In this document: positions 1-10,409 of the stretch, piece after piece
Layout of the letters: every line of letters begins with the position of its first letter
How positions within the stretch are numbered: position 1 is the stretch's first letter
Notes under the pieces: generated by a model
Database searches by the model: none
Told to the model about the DNA's origin: nothing
Seen by the model: only the letters and a program-made list of their open reading frames with translations
Position numbers and translations under genes: made by a program
Assembly (NCBI RefSeq): GCF_002138415.1
Contig: NZ_CP015612.1
Coordinates: forward strand, 2,520,001-2,584,000
Length of the DNA: 64,000 nucleotides
Source of the DNA: Stenotrophomonas maltophilia
GTDB lineage: Bacteria; Pseudomonadota; Gammaproteobacteria; Xanthomonadales; Xanthomonadaceae
Direction of reading: 5' to 3'

Positions 1-3000
1 CACCGGCAACCACGGTCAGGTCCCAAGATGTGGTGCCCTCGGCCAGCATCGGCGCCAGCGCCCAGTTGCGCCCCTGGTTGCCGTTGGCATCGGCCGGCCG
101 CAGATTCACCGGCCCGTTGCCGGGCAGCTCCACCTTGGTCAACGATGGGATGTAGGCGCCCACCTTGAGCTCGACTTCGCGTGCCAGGCGCAGCGCAACC
201 GGCAGCACCGCGCCGGCGGGCCACTCCTGTGCCGCCATCTGTACGGCGCTGCGCAGGCGGAAGCCGGCCCCTAGGCGCGCACCGGCCGCCAGCACCAGCG
301 GCTTCTGCAGCACCGTGCCCGCCGCCAGCGTCTGCCCGGAGTCGGTGGTCACCGCCGCACCCAGCACCGTGCCCGCAGGCAGGCGCAGGGTCTGCGAGAT
401 CACCATCGGCGCGGGCAGCACGGTACCGACCGGAAGCGTTACCGATTCGACCGGCACGTCATAGTTCAGGCGGGTGCCGGCCTGGAACTCGGTGCCGGGC
501 TGCAGCTTCACTCCGTCCACCGGCACCACCAGGTCGCCACCGAAGGGGGTGTGCCCGGCGCTGCCATTGCGAGCCTCATACAACTGCCAACCGCCCTCGT
601 CCGGCGTGGACGGCGGCGGTGCGAAACCATCGTTGATGCTGCCATGGACGTTGATGTTGCCTTCGGCGCGCAGTACCAGCGAAGCCGATTCACCGAAGCC
701 ACGCCGCGATGGATCGGCGCGGTTGGCTTCGGGCCCGTAGCGGTAGCCGGACAGATCGATGTCGCCGGCAATGGTCAGGTCGCCCTCGGGATTGGCCTCG
801 CTGCGCCGCGCCACCACCTGCACGCCGGGACGCAGGCGGACGTCGCCCAGCGCGGCGGTGCGCTGCTGCAGATCCGGATTGCCCAGCGCGCCATCGATCC
901 AGGCCACGCTGTGCGGATCGACCACCTGGTCCAGCCACTGCTGGGTGACCAGCTGCGCGCGGTTGCCGCGCACATCAGCGGTGCTGGCCAGGGGCGCATC
1001 GTCGTAGCGACGGACACCATTGAGCTGGATGTCGGCCGCGCCATCGATGCGCAGGCCGCTGGCCGCAGCAATCGCCGCGTCGTTGCTGCCCAGCCGCGGC
1101 ACATCGATCTTCAGCGAGCCCCGCGCCATGCCGTCGTTCTGTCCAGGGCCGTCACCGAGGGCAACGTCGCTGCCTGCACGCATGTCCAGGTGCGCCGCGC
1201 TGCCCAGACCAACGGCGCCTTCGGCGCTGCCCAGCGTGATGGTGGCCCGGTTCGGACTGTCGATGATCTTGCCATGGCTGTCCACGCGCAGGCCGGTACC
1301 GTGCGCGTCCAGCGTGCCGTCCACCTGCAACTGATCACGGGCGTACAGGCGGATGCTGCCGACCTGCTCGCCGCTGGCGTCGATGCGGCCGGCCACGGTC
1401 ATGCTGCCCGCGTCGACACTGATGTCGACCCGGCGCGCCTTCACTTCGTCGCCGATCCGCAGATCGCCTTCACCGATCTGGAAGCTGCGACCACCGACGA
1501 CGCCGCCGGCGGTCAATCGCTGGTTGAGGCCGGTGAAGTCTTGCAACTGGCGTGCCCGCACCACAAGTTCACCACCGTCGTAGGGCACCAGCGTGCCACC
1601 GGCATCGTAGCGGCCACTGGCGGTGCCCTGCAGATCACCCGCCAGATCGGCTCGGCCGGCCATTGCGGTGACCGTCATGCGCCCGCCGCGGTTGTTGCGG
1701 GCGGAAACATCGATGCGGGAGGCCGCATCGGTGCGGATGTCCCCCGTGTCGCTGGACAGCAGGACATCACCGCCCCAGCTGAACTTGTCCACGTCGTACA
1801 GCGAGACCTTGCGCCCGGCAAGGTCCAGCGCCGCCCGGCTGCCAAGCGTGATGCCCTCGCGCGCGTTCGCAGACAGCCGTCCTGACGCCAGCGCGATCGT
1901 GCTGTCCAGCGTGATCCGGTTGGCGTCGATGCTCAGCTCACTGCCCAGTGCATCGCCACCCGCCTTACCGGTGCCCCCCTGCAGGCGGAAGTCGCCGCCG
2001 GTGCGCACGCGCAGCTGCGCGGCGGGATCGGCGGTCAACAGCGGTGTATCGATACCCAGGCTGCCTCCGCTGTACTGCCAGCCCTTGTCGGCCAGATAGT
2101 CGCCGCGCTGCTGGAACACGTCCAGCGTGCCCTGCGCGGAGAACGACAGCTGCTCCGAAGCACTCAGGTTCAGCGCACTGAATCCGAGTACCTGACGGTT
2201 GGCAGGCACCTCGGAGCTGGGACGGCTGAACGGGGCGCGCGCCAGCTGCAGGTTGCGGGTGACGATGTCCAGCTGCCCCGCGCCGAGCCGGTCCACCATC
2301 GGATCGGCCGGCGGCACCGACGCATCGCTGCCCGGCGCCTGCGTCGCCGCCAGCGAACCGTCCCAGACCAGTGTGTCCACCAGGATGCGCGCATGGTCGC
2401 TCGCCGCACCATAGCCATGGATGGCCTGCGCGCCCAGTACCAGCGTCTGCAGGCCACCGCGGCCGGTGGCACTGTCGCGCGCATCCAGGTCGACGCTGCC
2501 GAAGACGTTGACCGAATCCCGTGCGACCAGGCTCAGCGTATCCAGCGCCGGTGCGCCGGTGGCATCATTGCCGCGCAGCAGCTGCTGCAGCACGGACTGG
2601 TTCATGGTCATGCCATTTGGCAACGCCCCTGCGGCCGCCGCCTGCGCGATCGCCTCGGCGCTGCCGAGGTTGAGCGCCGCCATGCTCACGCCAAGCTGGC
2701 GCGTGCCATAACGGGCGGAATCGCGCATCTGCAGCACACCATCGGTGGCCACCCCGATGCTGCCATCGGACACCAGCCGTGCCTCGCCTTCGCAGTCGGT
2801 CTGGCAGCCGCCGATGTCGATCGCGACCGGCCCGGCCGCCACACCGGTCGTACCGGTGATCAGGTTCAGGCGCTGGTTCGAGACGGCCAGCAGGCCGCCA
2901 TTGACCTGATAGGGCACGGTCGGCGCGGACGCGCTGTCGCGTGCGAAAGACAAGGTGTCGAGTGTCGCCCCGGCTTCGACCAGGATGCCGCTGTCACCGG

Positions 3001-6000
3001 ACGCCGCAGCCACCAGTATCTCCGGTGCCTGCAGGGTCGCACCGGAGCGGATCGCCACATCGCGCACCGAGCCGGACACCGCCACCAGCGAAGCCGACTC
3101 GTTGAACTGTCCGCCGATCACCATGCGTTCCGGCCGCAGCGCATTGAGTGCGTCGTCGGTGAAGGTCGCGCCGCGATCGTGCGCCTGCGACGGACTGCCG
3201 GCAGCAGCGACCTCCAGCGAACCCACGGCCGGGCTGGCGAGCGTGGCGACCAAGGTACCGCCGCGTCCCTTTTCATCGGCCGCGGAGAAACGCGCCGTGC
3301 CGGCGAAGTCGATGGCCGCGGTTCCCTCGCGACCAGCGCCTTCACCCAGTGCCAGGGTCAGGCCCAGCGCATCGATGGTCTGCCAGCCGCGCGCCTCGCC
3401 ACGACGGTCGGCGGTGGCCTGCACGAAGCTGTTGTAGCTGGTTTCGTTGTAGCCGGAATGCCGGCGTACCACCGCCGCCGGCGTCAGCAGGATATCGGTG
3501 AGCAGCGGCGACGCCACCCCGCCCAGTGCCGATCCCTGCCGGCCGGACACGCGCCAGGTACCGGTGCCGGTCTGGATCGGCTGTGGCACGCCGGAGGTCC
3601 CCGTCGCGCCCAGCTCGACGCGGAATGCACCCGGCTGCAGCGCGAAGCTCGCCGGCAGCAATGTGTAGGTGCCCGCAGGCAGGCCGGGAACGCCGGCGGG
3701 TACGGTGATCTGCTGGCCCACCGCTGGAGCAGCGAAGCCATCATCACTGCTGGGTGCGAAGCTGCCGGCACGTCCCGGCACGATCGCGTACACCGGGTTG
3801 CCGGAGGCACTGAACGCATAGCGCGGGTTGGCATCGGCCAACGCGGTGCGCAGCACGTCGACGGAGCCACCGCGGCCTGAGACGAATGCCGCGCCGGTCA
3901 GTTCGCCGCCACCTGACACGTCCAGCAGCGCACCGGCATGCACATCCACGTCGTTGGCGGTAAGGGTCACGCCCTTGGACGCAATGCCGGCCGGCGTCAG
4001 TGACTCCAGGCTGCTGCTGCCCCTTCTCCACGACACACCGTCCACGGTACCGCCGTAGGGCAGCGCCAGACCTGCGCCACTGGTGGAGGTGATGCTGCCC
4101 GGCAGCAGCTCCACCCGGCTGGCGCGTGTGCCGCCCAGGACCAGGCCGCCCAGCTGCAGCGCCCCCATCGGCGCCTGCACGTTGCCGCCCTGCTGCACGG
4201 TGGCTGCCACCAGCTGCATCGCGCCCAGCGCTGACTCGGGCGGAGTGGTCGCCGCCGTACCCGTACCCCGGATGCGAAGCACCGCATCCGGATCTGACCA
4301 GTATCCGGGCGTCGCCACGGTCGCCGCAGACGCACCCGCGACCAGATAGCCCGTCGCACCGGAGGTGGGGTACAGCCGGGCGGCACTCACGTCCATCGAC
4401 CCGCTCGCCATCAACGCACTGATCGATCCGCCGTTGGACACCGCGTTGAGCAGCCGCACGTCGCTGCGGCTGTCGAGCACGACCTGGTTGAAGCCGGGCA
4501 GCCAGGTGACATCACGGATGTCGATCAGATCAGCCCTCGCCGACAGCACGTGGTCGCCTTCCGCAGCCGACGCCACGGTATCGGTGACCACCAGGTTCTC
4601 ACCCGGCAGCGACTGCCAGTGCGACTGTGCCAGCAGCAGGTGCGGAGCACTCAGCGAAATGCCGCTGGACTGCGGTGCTGCCACGGCCATGCCGAGGCTT
4701 GACTGCCCCTGTCCGTAGATGCGCAGGCTCTGGCCCATGCGCAGGTCGACATCGCCCTCCGCGCGGACGTCACCGAATACGGACAGGGTGTCGAAGCCAC
4801 CGGCCTGGATCTGCTCCACCGACAGCGCCGCGTGCCCATACTCCAGCCGGTCCGGCAGCACCGCGTCGGCCGGGCTGCGCTGGCTGAGCGTAATGCCGCG
4901 CGCGCGCAGCACCTCCTTGCTCGCGCCGCGCGCATGAACGCTGCCACCAAAGGCCACGCCCAGGGTGCCGCCATGCGCGCCACTGCCGCCGGCAGAGGCA
5001 TCCATTGCGCCGTCCAGGTACAGAGCGTTGGCCGAACGCAGCACGATCTGCCCGCCGTCGCTGTCTACCCGGGTGCGCCCCTTCCCGTCGACATCCAACG
5101 GCGCCGAGGCGCCCGCTGCCCGCAGCTGCGCGCCACGCTCGAGCACGACGAAGGCTTCAGGCGGACGGTTGTCCACCGACGCGGAGCTCTCCCAGTCGAG
5201 CGCGCCGCCGATCTCGATGCGCCCCCCCGCCCGCACCTGTCCCTGCAGGCGGCCACCGGCGTCGGCCAGTGACACCGCATCCGCACTGGCATCCAGCAGC
5301 GCACCGTCGGCGAACCGCCAGGTCCGCTCGCTCCGCCGCCCGGCATAGAGCGTGGTCGGCAGGCGCACATCGTCGATGCTGATGCGTCCGCCCTGGGCAC
5401 GCAGCGTGCCTTCCACATCGATGTTGCCGGCGCCGAGCAGGGAGATCGCCTGCCCCGGGTCGACCTCGATCAGTGCGGCCTTGCCCACCCGCAGGTCGCC
5501 GCCGACGCTGTTGCGATCCGAGCGCAGGCTCACGCTGGCACCGCTGCGCTGGCGGACCAGCCCGCTCATCGGATCGGCACTGTAGAGCGGTGCCAGCCAG
5601 CTCTCCAGTGCCTCCTTCCGGTCCGTCGCGACGCGCGCGTCTGCGGTCATCCGAAGGCCCGGCATGCGCGCTGCCAGCTGCGTGCCATCGGCAACCTCCA
5701 GCCCTTGATGGCCATTGATGTCGTACTGGGCAAAGCCACTGCCGAACAGGCCGGCATCCACCTGCAGCGCTGCTGGGTCCGCCGGATCCGCATTGCCCAC
5801 CCGCACCCGGCCACCGGTGCCCAGCGAGAACGTGCCGCTGCCCTGGCCACGGCCACTGAACCGGCTCCCCTCGCCCAGCTGCACCCGGCCACTGCCGTCG
5901 GTCGCAACCGTGCTGCTGTTCGCCTGCAGGCTGACGCTGCCCCCTTTGCCGATGCGGCCCTTGCCGCGCAGGTCCAACGCGGCGCCGGCCTCCACGTCAA

Positions 6001-8767
6001 CCGTTGCCTCGGCGCCCACGACCACGTCATGACTGTTGCTCAGGCTCAGGCGACCGCCATCCGTCCAGGCACCACTGGCGTCGAGCGGCATCGCCAGTGA
6101 CGCATTGCTCCATTCACCGGAGAGATCGATCCGCGTGCCGTCGGCAATGGCGGTGCGGGCGCGGCCATCGTGCAGCAGCGCCGTCGGCCGGCCCTGGACA
6201 TCCAGCAGGTTGCCCGCCGACAGCTGGCCGCCGGCAATGCCGATGTCGCCTGCCAGTTCCACCTCGCTGCCGGTCAGATTGAGCTGTCCGCCTGCCTGAA
6301 GGCGAAGGCTGCCATCGATGCGGATGCGATCGGCGGTCGCCAGGTCGATCCGTCCCCACTGCTGGGCACTCAGCTCTGCGGTATCCAGCCACACTGTGTC
6401 ACGCCGCTCCTCGTTGACCGGCGCTAGCAGCGACCACGCCGCCTTCGTCGGAGCCTTGTCATCCAGGCGCACCTCCGAGCCGAACACACCGCTGCGGCCC
6501 TGGCCGTCGTAGCGCCCCAAGTACAGCTGCGCGTTGCGTGCGGCCGCCGTCTGCGCCTGCGCATAACCCTCCAGCGCGGAATCCGGCCTGCGGTTCTGCT
6601 GCGCGCCTTGGAAGGTGGCAGTCTCAACCTGCCCATCCAGCACCGCGGTCGGTGCGGAGACGATCAGGCGTCCTGCGTCGCGGCCGACCGTGTACCCGTT
6701 ATCGACACGCTGCGCCGCGAATACGATCGGATCACGGAAGGTCTCGGTGATGCCCCAGCGCTCCTGCTTTACTTCGTGGCCGCTGTACAACCCATCGAAC
6801 AGCATCTCCGCCGGCGCATCATCGAGGCGGTAGACCTGGCCATCGACGCCGCGCACCCAGCTCTGCCGGATCACGCCGCTCTGCACATCCAGGCTGCCGC
6901 CGGCAAGGTTGATGCGTGAGCCGCCATGCGTGATCACTTCCCTGCCGCCCAGCAGGACGGTGCCTCCCTGCGCGGCCCATTCGCCGATCGAGTGCCCCTG
7001 GTTGTCGAGGTAGCCGCCCACTTCCAGCAGGCCACCCGCCGCGTACCAGCGCTCACCCTCGTAGCCCCCGGTACCGGCCGGAACGTGGACCAGCCTGCGG
7101 CGGTCGACCCAGATCTCGCTGCTGGTCAGCTTGCCGCTGTCGCGGTTGTCCAGGGCGTCGCGCAGTTCGTTGCCCTGCACCTTGACCTGGACATTGTTGC
7201 TCTCCATCGACACCTGTACGCCCACTGCGCCGGACACGTCCACGCGCGCGGCGTCGCCTACGTAGCTGCGGGCCGCCGCATCGGCGATGATCTGGCCGCC
7301 CGTGGCAACCGTCAGCGAATCCGCACTGAAATGGATGTTGCCACCCGAAACGATCTCCACCCGCGACTGGTCCCGGCGATCATTGTGCTGGGACAGATTG
7401 TCGAAGGTTGCCGAGCGCGCGCCGGCGCGGATCGCGTCCTGCTCTGCCGACTCCTTGATGAGGCTGTTGCGCTGGGTATCCAGCACCGTGGCCTTGCCAT
7501 CGTCCTCGATCAGCACCGCCGTGGTGGCTCCATCGGCAAGCGTGACGCTGCTGCCGGCATCACTGGCCGAAGCCAGAAGATGCACGGTGCCGCGCTGCGC
7601 AAGCGTGGTGCTGGCCACGGCCACACCGGCCTGCTCGACGCTGCGCCCGGCCAGGGTCACGTCACCCTCGCGGGCGCGCAGCAGGCCGGCGTTGCGCACG
7701 TTGCCAGCCGTGCTGCCAGCGATGAAGCGCGGCGCGATTTCATTGCCGCGGGTGGTGGAGCTGGTATTGGTCGCCGTACCCACGCCGCGCCGGATCACGA
7801 AACTGTCACCGGCAGCGAGCTGCACCTGGCCTTTGCGCGCCTCGATCTGGCCGGCGTTCTCCACGCTGTGTCCCGCCAGCAGCACGTAGCCACCGCCGCG
7901 CGTCGCACTGGTCGGCTCATGGGTCGCGATGCGGGCGCCCTGCTCCACCATCACCTTGCCGAATGCATCGCTGAGCGCGCTGCTGCTGGCGTCGGGGCTG
8001 TACAGGCCGTTGTCGCGGAACTGCGCATCGCTGATCCGCGCTGCGGCTGCCAGCAGGTTGCGTACATTGACCTGGCTGTTGTTGCCGAACACCACGCCAT
8101 TGCGGTTGGCCACGAACACCGTGCCGTTGGCGTTGAGCTGCCCCAGGATCTGGCTGGGCCGCGCAGCCGGGTCGTTGACCCGGTTCAGCACGGCCCAGTC
8201 AGGGTTCTGCAGGAAGTTCAGCGTGGTGTTACCGCCGATGTTGAAGGTCTCCCAGTTCAGGATCGCCTTGTCCGCGGTCTGCTCGACCGTGACCTGCACC
8301 CGTCCGTCGCTGCCCTGCGACTGGATCGCCTCGCGCGCGTTGAGCCAGCCACGGGTCAGCGGGTTCTGGTCGACGCTCAGGCCGTCCTTGCCGAGGCCAT
8401 CGGCAACGATGAAGCCAGCCTCGCGGCGCGCCTGCCGCGCCTGTTCCTGCAGTCGCTGCTGTAGGGCAATCGCCTGCGCTGCGGTGCCGAGATTGTCGAT
8501 CGACTGCTGCAGCTTCTGCCGTGCTGCATCCTGCTGCTGGGCCGGCAACTGGAACTGGATCGGCACGCCGTTGGGCATGCGGCCACTCTGTGCCGCACTG
8601 CCCTGGGCCGCGCCGCGGTCGGCGAACCAGCCCGGGCTGAACGCCTGCTGCGCTTGGCTGGCCGGGGCCACCATGCTGCCCAGTGCGACCGCGATGGCCC
8701 ACGCCATCGGATGATTGCGGCGCATCGGGGCGGCCGGATGAACAGCGGACGGGAGCGGGTGCGACAT
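1..8767 (-). CDS. Two-partner-secretion exoprotein, filamentous hemagglutinin family (TpsA), 3' end outside window
   Basis: Giant exported protein; about 2,920 codons lie in the window and the reading frame runs off the left edge without a stop. It starts at an ATG with GAGG five bases upstream; an in-frame ATG 14 codons later is the alternative. The long basic leader ends near residue 40 (ASQAQQ), as in extended TpsA signal peptides. Residues about 90-330 form the hemagglutination-activity (TPS) domain, with an NNSQVNVRNLL segment and the variant motif NANGTVFVANRNGVVFG where classical members have NPNGI. The rest is Gly/Ala/Asp/Ser-rich beta-helix repeat. Family role: secreted through an outer-membrane TpsB pore to act at the cell surface as an adhesin or contact factor; no tpsB gene is visible here. 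It is the last gene of the T2SS/DING block and has its own Pho-box-like promoter, as pdtA does beside hxc in P. aeruginosa. The C-terminus, and any toxin domain, cannot be seen. Confidence 0.9.
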   Translation of the reverse strand, partial: MSHPLPSAVHPAAPMRRNHPMAWAIAVALGSMVAPASQAQQAFSPGWFADRGAAQGSAAQSGRMPNGVPIQFQLPAQQQDAARQKLQQSIDNLGTAAQAIALQQRLQEQARQARREAGFIVADGLGKDGLSVDQNPLTRGWLNAREAIQSQGSDGRVQVTVEQTADKAILNWETFNIGGNTTLNFLQNPDWAVLNRVNDPAARPSQILGQLNANGTVFVANRNGVVFGNNSQVNVRNLLAAAARISDAQFRDNGLYSPDASSSALSDAFGKVMVEQGARIATHEPTSATRGGGYVLLAGHSVENAGQIEARKGQVQLAAGDSFVIRRGVGTATNTSSTTRGNEIAPRFIAGSTAGNVRNAGLLRAREGDVTLAGRSVEQAGVAVASTTLAQRGTVHLLASASDAGSSVTLADGATTAVLIEDDGKATVLDTQRNSLIKESAEQDAIRAGARSATFDNLSQHNDRRDQSRVEIVSGGNIHFSADSLTVATGGQIIADAAARSYVGDAARVDVSGAVGVQVSMESNNVQVKVQGNELRDALDNRDSGKLTSSEIWVDRRRLVHVPAGTGGYEGERWYAAGGLLEVGGYLDNQGHSIGEWAAQGGTVLLGGREVITHGGSRINLAGGSLDVQSGVIRQSWVRGVDGQVYRLDDAPAEMLFDGLYSGHEVKQERWGITETFRDPIVFAAQRVDNGYTVGRDAGRLIVSAPTAVLDGQVETATFQGAQQNRRPDSALEGYAQAQTAAARNAQLYLGRYDGQGRSGVFGSEVRLDDKAPTKAAWSLLAPVNEERRDTVWLDTAELSAQQWGRIDLATADRIRIDGSLRLQAGGQLNLTGSEVELAGDIGIAGGQLSAGNLLDVQGRPTALLHDGRARTAIADGTRIDLSGEWSNASLAMPLDASGAWTDGGRLSLSNSHDVVVGAEATVDVEAGAALDLRGKGRIGKGGSVSLQANSSTVATDGSGRVQLGEGSRFSGRGQGSGTFSLGTGGRVRVGNADPADPAALQVDAGLFGSGFAQYDINGHQGLEVADGTQLAARMPGLRMTADARVATDRKEALESWLAPLYSADPMSGLVRQRSGASVSLRSDRNSVGGDLRVGKAALIEVDPGQAISLLGAGNIDVEGTLRAQGGRISIDDVRLPTTLYAGRRSERTWRFADGALLDASADAVSLADAGGRLQGQVRAGGRIEIGGALDWESSASVDNRPPEAFVVLERGAQLRAAGASAPLDVDGKGRTRVDSDGGQIVLRSANALYLDGAMDASAGGSGAHGGTLGVAFGGSVHARGASKEVLRARGITLSQRSPADAVLPDRLEYGHAALSVEQIQAGGFDTLSVFGDVRAEGDVDLRMGQSLRIYGQGQSSLGMAVAAPQSSGISLSAPHLLLAQSHWQSLPGENLVVTDTVASAAEGDHVLSARADLIDIRDVTWLPGFNQVVLDSRSDVRLLNAVSNGGSISALMASGSMDVSAARLYPTSGATGYLVAGASAATVATPGYWSDPDAVLRIRGTGTAATTPPESALGAMQLVAATVQQGGNVQAPMGALQLGGLVLGGTRASRVELLPGSITSTSGAGLALPYGGTVDGVSWRRGSSSLESLTPAGIASKGVTLTANDVDVHAGALLDVSGGGELTGAAFVSGRGGSVDVLRTALADANPRYAFSASGNPVYAIVPGRAGSFAPSSDDGFAAPAVGQQITVPAGVPGLPAGTYTLLPASFALQPGAFRVELGATGTSGVPQPIQTGTGTWRVSGRQGSALGGVASPLLTDILLTPAAVVRRHSGYNETSYNSFVQATADRRGEARGWQTIDALGLTLALGEGAGREGTAAIDFAGTARFSAADEKGRGGTLVATLASPAVGSLEVAAAGSPSQAHDRGATFTDDALNALRPERMVIGGQFNESASLVAVSGSVRDVAIRSGATLQAPEILVAAASGDSGILVEAGATLDTLSFARDSASAPTVPYQVNGGLLAVSNQRLNLITGTTGVAAGPVAIDIGGCQTDCEGEARLVSDGSIGVATDGVLQMRDSARYGTRQLGVSMAALNLGSAEAIAQAAAAGALPNGMTMNQSVLQQLLRGNDATGAPALDTLSLVARDSVNVFGSVDLDARDSATGRGGLQTLVLGAQAIHGYGAASDHARILVDTLVWDGSLAATQAPGSDASVPPADPMVDRLGAGQLDIVTRNLQLARAPFSRPSSEVPANRQVLGFSALNLSASEQLSFSAQGTLDVFQQRGDYLADKGWQYSGGSLGIDTPLLTADPAAQLRVRTGGDFRLQGGTGKAGGDALGSELSIDANRITLDSTIALASGRLSANAREGITLGSRAALDLAGRKVSLYDVDKFSWGGDVLLSSDTGDIRTDAASRIDVSARNNRGGRMTVTAMAGRADLAGDLQGTASGRYDAGGTLVPYDGGELVVRARQLQDFTGLNQRLTAGGVVGGRSFQIGEGDLRIGDEVKARRVDISVDAGSMTVAGRIDASGEQVGSIRLYARDQLQVDGTLDAHGTGLRVDSHGKIIDSPNRATITLGSAEGAVGLGSAAHLDMRAGSDVALGDGPGQNDGMARGSLKIDVPRLGSNDAAIAAASGLRIDGAADIQLNGVRRYDDAPLASTADVRGNRAQLVTQQWLDQVVDPHSVAWIDGALGNPDLQQRTAALGDVRLRPGVQVVARRSEANPEGDLTIAGDIDLSGYRYGPEANRADPSRRGFGESASLVLRAEGNINVHGSINDGFAPPPSTPDEGGWQLYEARNGSAGHTPFGGDLVVPVDGVKLQPGTEFQAGTRLNYDVPVESVTLPVGTVLPAPMVISQTLRLPAGTVLGAAVTTDSGQTLAAGTVLQKPLVLAAGARLGAGFRLRSAVQMAAQEWPAGAVLPVALRLAREVELKVGAYIPSLTKVELPGNGPVNLRPADANGNQGRNWALAPMLAEGTTSWDLTVVAG

Positions 8768-8840
8768 CGGAACCTCATCAACCTGGTGGGCCGCGGCTGC
8801 GGCGACGATCGGGGAGGCACGCGCAACGCATGCCCTGCCC

Positions 8841-8874
8841 CTGATAGACGGTTCACGTGACACGAAGCCGACAG
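8841..8874 (-). promoter_or_regulatory. Pho-box-like promoter of the TPS exoprotein gene
   Basis: Reading the minus strand, the heptamers CTGTCGG and GTGTCAC are separated by CTTC, giving the 11-bp direct-repeat phasing of a PhoB site (consensus CTGTCAT-N4-CTGTCAC). Exactly 10 bases later comes TATCAG, a plausible -10 element, as expected where PhoB replaces the -35 element. The exoprotein ATG is about 75 bases further on. The same arrangement is conserved at 10410-10443. PhoB binding is an inference. Confidence 0.55.
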
Positions 8875-8911
8875 CGAAACGCTGCAGTGGCGGCACCGTC
8901 GCGGAAATGGC

Positions 8912-8936
8912 GACGCCGGCCCAGGGGGCCGGCGTC
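8912..8936 (-). terminator. Strong hairpin downstream of the second DING gene
   Basis: Perfect 11-bp stem (GACGCCGGCCC with its complement, 3-base loop) about 30 bases after the DING stop codon. The following sequence has only a short T run (CATTTCC), so it may be a weak intrinsic terminator or mainly an mRNA-stabilising structure. A near copy sits at 10490-10510. Confidence 0.6.
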
Positions 8937-8967
8937 GGGTCAAACAGGGTTCAACCGGTGTTGCGGA

Positions 8968-10143
8968 TTACAGCGGACGGCCGATGCCCGAGCAGGTGCT
9001 CGGATTGTTCAGGCCGGCTGTGCTGCTGGCCAGCACGAAACGGTTGCGGATCGCATCGCGCCACATCTTGGGCAACGGGGCGAAGCCATGGCCGGTGATC
9101 GATGCCTCGTAGGCGGCCGGGTAGGCCGCCGAATAGTGGCGAGCCAGGAAACCCCTCAGCTTATTGGCAACCGTCTGATCCTTGTAGCACTGACCAATCA
9201 AGAGGTACGTGTAGCCGATGATGGGGTAGATGACTGAAGGATTGCCCATGTAGGGAGCCCAGTTGGCAGGGTTCTGAGCAGCGATGCCGGACGGAGGATC
9301 GAAAACAGTCAGGATGAATTCCCATTGCGCCCGATCCGGCGAGAAGCCTCTGACCTTTGCGACCTTGGTCGCATCGGTCAGGCTCGGGATCACGTCCGGC
9401 CCGGCGTAGCCGATACGGCCTTCAAACGCGTAGACAGCGTTGTACAGCGAGGTGTCCCCGGTGGCCGGGGCGGCCACCAGGAACCCCGGCAGGCTGCCGT
9501 TGGCATCGCGCTTGTAGAGGTCGGCGAAGGTCGACTTGATGGCGAACGTGCCGCCCACCAGGTTCGAGGTCTCAGCCCGCTCACGGGCGCAGTTAGTGGC
9601 AAGGAATCGGGTGAGAATCTCACTGGTTCCGCTGCTTTCCGGACGGTACACGACCTGGATCGGGCCACTGCGGTCGGTGTCGATGGTCGACCAGTCGCTG
9701 ATCGCACCCGAGAACACGCCGCAGATCTGCGCCACGCTCAGGTCCACCGCCGAACCGGCCTTGTTGAACGGGATGGTGACCGAGGTGGCCACCGACGGCA
9801 CCTGGATCAGCGCGCCGTAGCGGTTGGCGTTGGTCGGCTGGTTGAAGTTGGTGGTGTAGGTACTCAGCTCGGCGCTGCTCAGCACCGAATCGCTGCCAGC
9901 GAAATGGACGGTGCCGGTGGTCGAGAACAGCGCCGAATTGTTTTCCAGAAACGCCTTCTTGCCGGTACCCGATCCGGTCACGGCGTAGCTGAAGTTCGCC
10001 GGCAGGATGCTGTCGGCCGAACCCTTGTAGAGGTCGGCCGGCAGCGAGGCACCGCCGCCGGTAACGGTCTGCGCCGAGGCGGCGCCCACGGTAGCGAGCA
10101 GCACGGTGGCAACCAGCGCGGCCAGGGTCTTGTACTTGGTCAT
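8968..10143 (-). CDS. DING-family phosphate-binding protein (second tandem copy)
   Basis: 391 aa; predicted extracellular or periplasmic phosphate-binding protein. The signal peptide ends at ASA-Q (residue 24). The mature N-terminus TVTGGGASLPADLY matches the DINGGGATLP signature of DING proteins. The anion-binding loop ESSGTSE lies at 169-175. Four cysteines (141, 185 and two near the C-terminus) fit the two DING disulfides, and the C-terminus CSGIGRPL matches the family's CNGKGRP. ATG is preceded by AGGAGAAG. DING proteins resemble PstS but are usually not part of a Pst transporter; in P. aeruginosa one is secreted by the Hxc T2SS. It is nearly identical to the upstream copy except for about 60 residues around 270-330, where base composition also drops. 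Transcribed towards the exoprotein gene. Secretion by the adjacent Gsp system is an inference. Confidence 0.9.
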   Translation of the reverse strand: MTKYKTLAALVATVLLATVGAASAQTVTGGGASLPADLYKGSADSILPANFSYAVTGSGTGKKAFLENNSALFSTTGTVHFAGSDSVLSSAELSTYTTNFNQPTNANRYGALIQVPSVATSVTIPFNKAGSAVDLSVAQICGVFSGAISDWSTIDTDRSGPIQVVYRPESSGTSEILTRFLATNCARERAETSNLVGGTFAIKSTFADLYKRDANGSLPGFLVAAPATGDTSLYNAVYAFEGRIGYAGPDVIPSLTDATKVAKVRGFSPDRAQWEFILTVFDPPSGIAAQNPANWAPYMGNPSVIYPIIGYTYLLIGQCYKDQTVANKLRGFLARHYSAAYPAAYEASITGHGFAPLPKMWRDAIRNRFVLASSTAGLNNPSTCSGIGRPL

Positions 10144-10409
10144 GATCTTCTCCTGAAGGGTTTACTGCGAAGGGAAACGCCAAGGGAGGCACCGTTACTG
10201 CACGCCTACTGTCATCTCCCAGCCCGCTGCATGAGGACACGTCCATCCTCATTCGTGCCTACGCGAGCTCTGCAGCGCAGCCCCGTGTTGCCGGACCACC
10301 AACCGCAGCTGGAGGCGTCCGACGTCGTGCATTCGCCTGATGCGAGTGACCGCGCACTGGACCGCACTGGCGGCGGTGATCGGAGACACGCGCAACGCAT
10401 GCCCTGCCA

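Larger units (their letters stand above)
8806..10230 (-). repeat. Tandem duplication unit, distal copy (DING gene plus leaders)
   Basis: The segment from the exoprotein leader through the DING gene and its 5' leader is repeated at about 10374-11817. Conserved parts include the Pho-box-like promoter, the terminator hairpin, the coding sequence and the leader just before each ATG. Limits are approximate, read by eye. Confidence 0.75.

Noticed and set aside
551..8464. Several long plus-strand frames across the exoprotein gene (551-1885, 2393-3880, 6926-8464)
   Set aside because: The minus-strand frame is continuous with signal peptide and TPS domain; the others are composition shadows.
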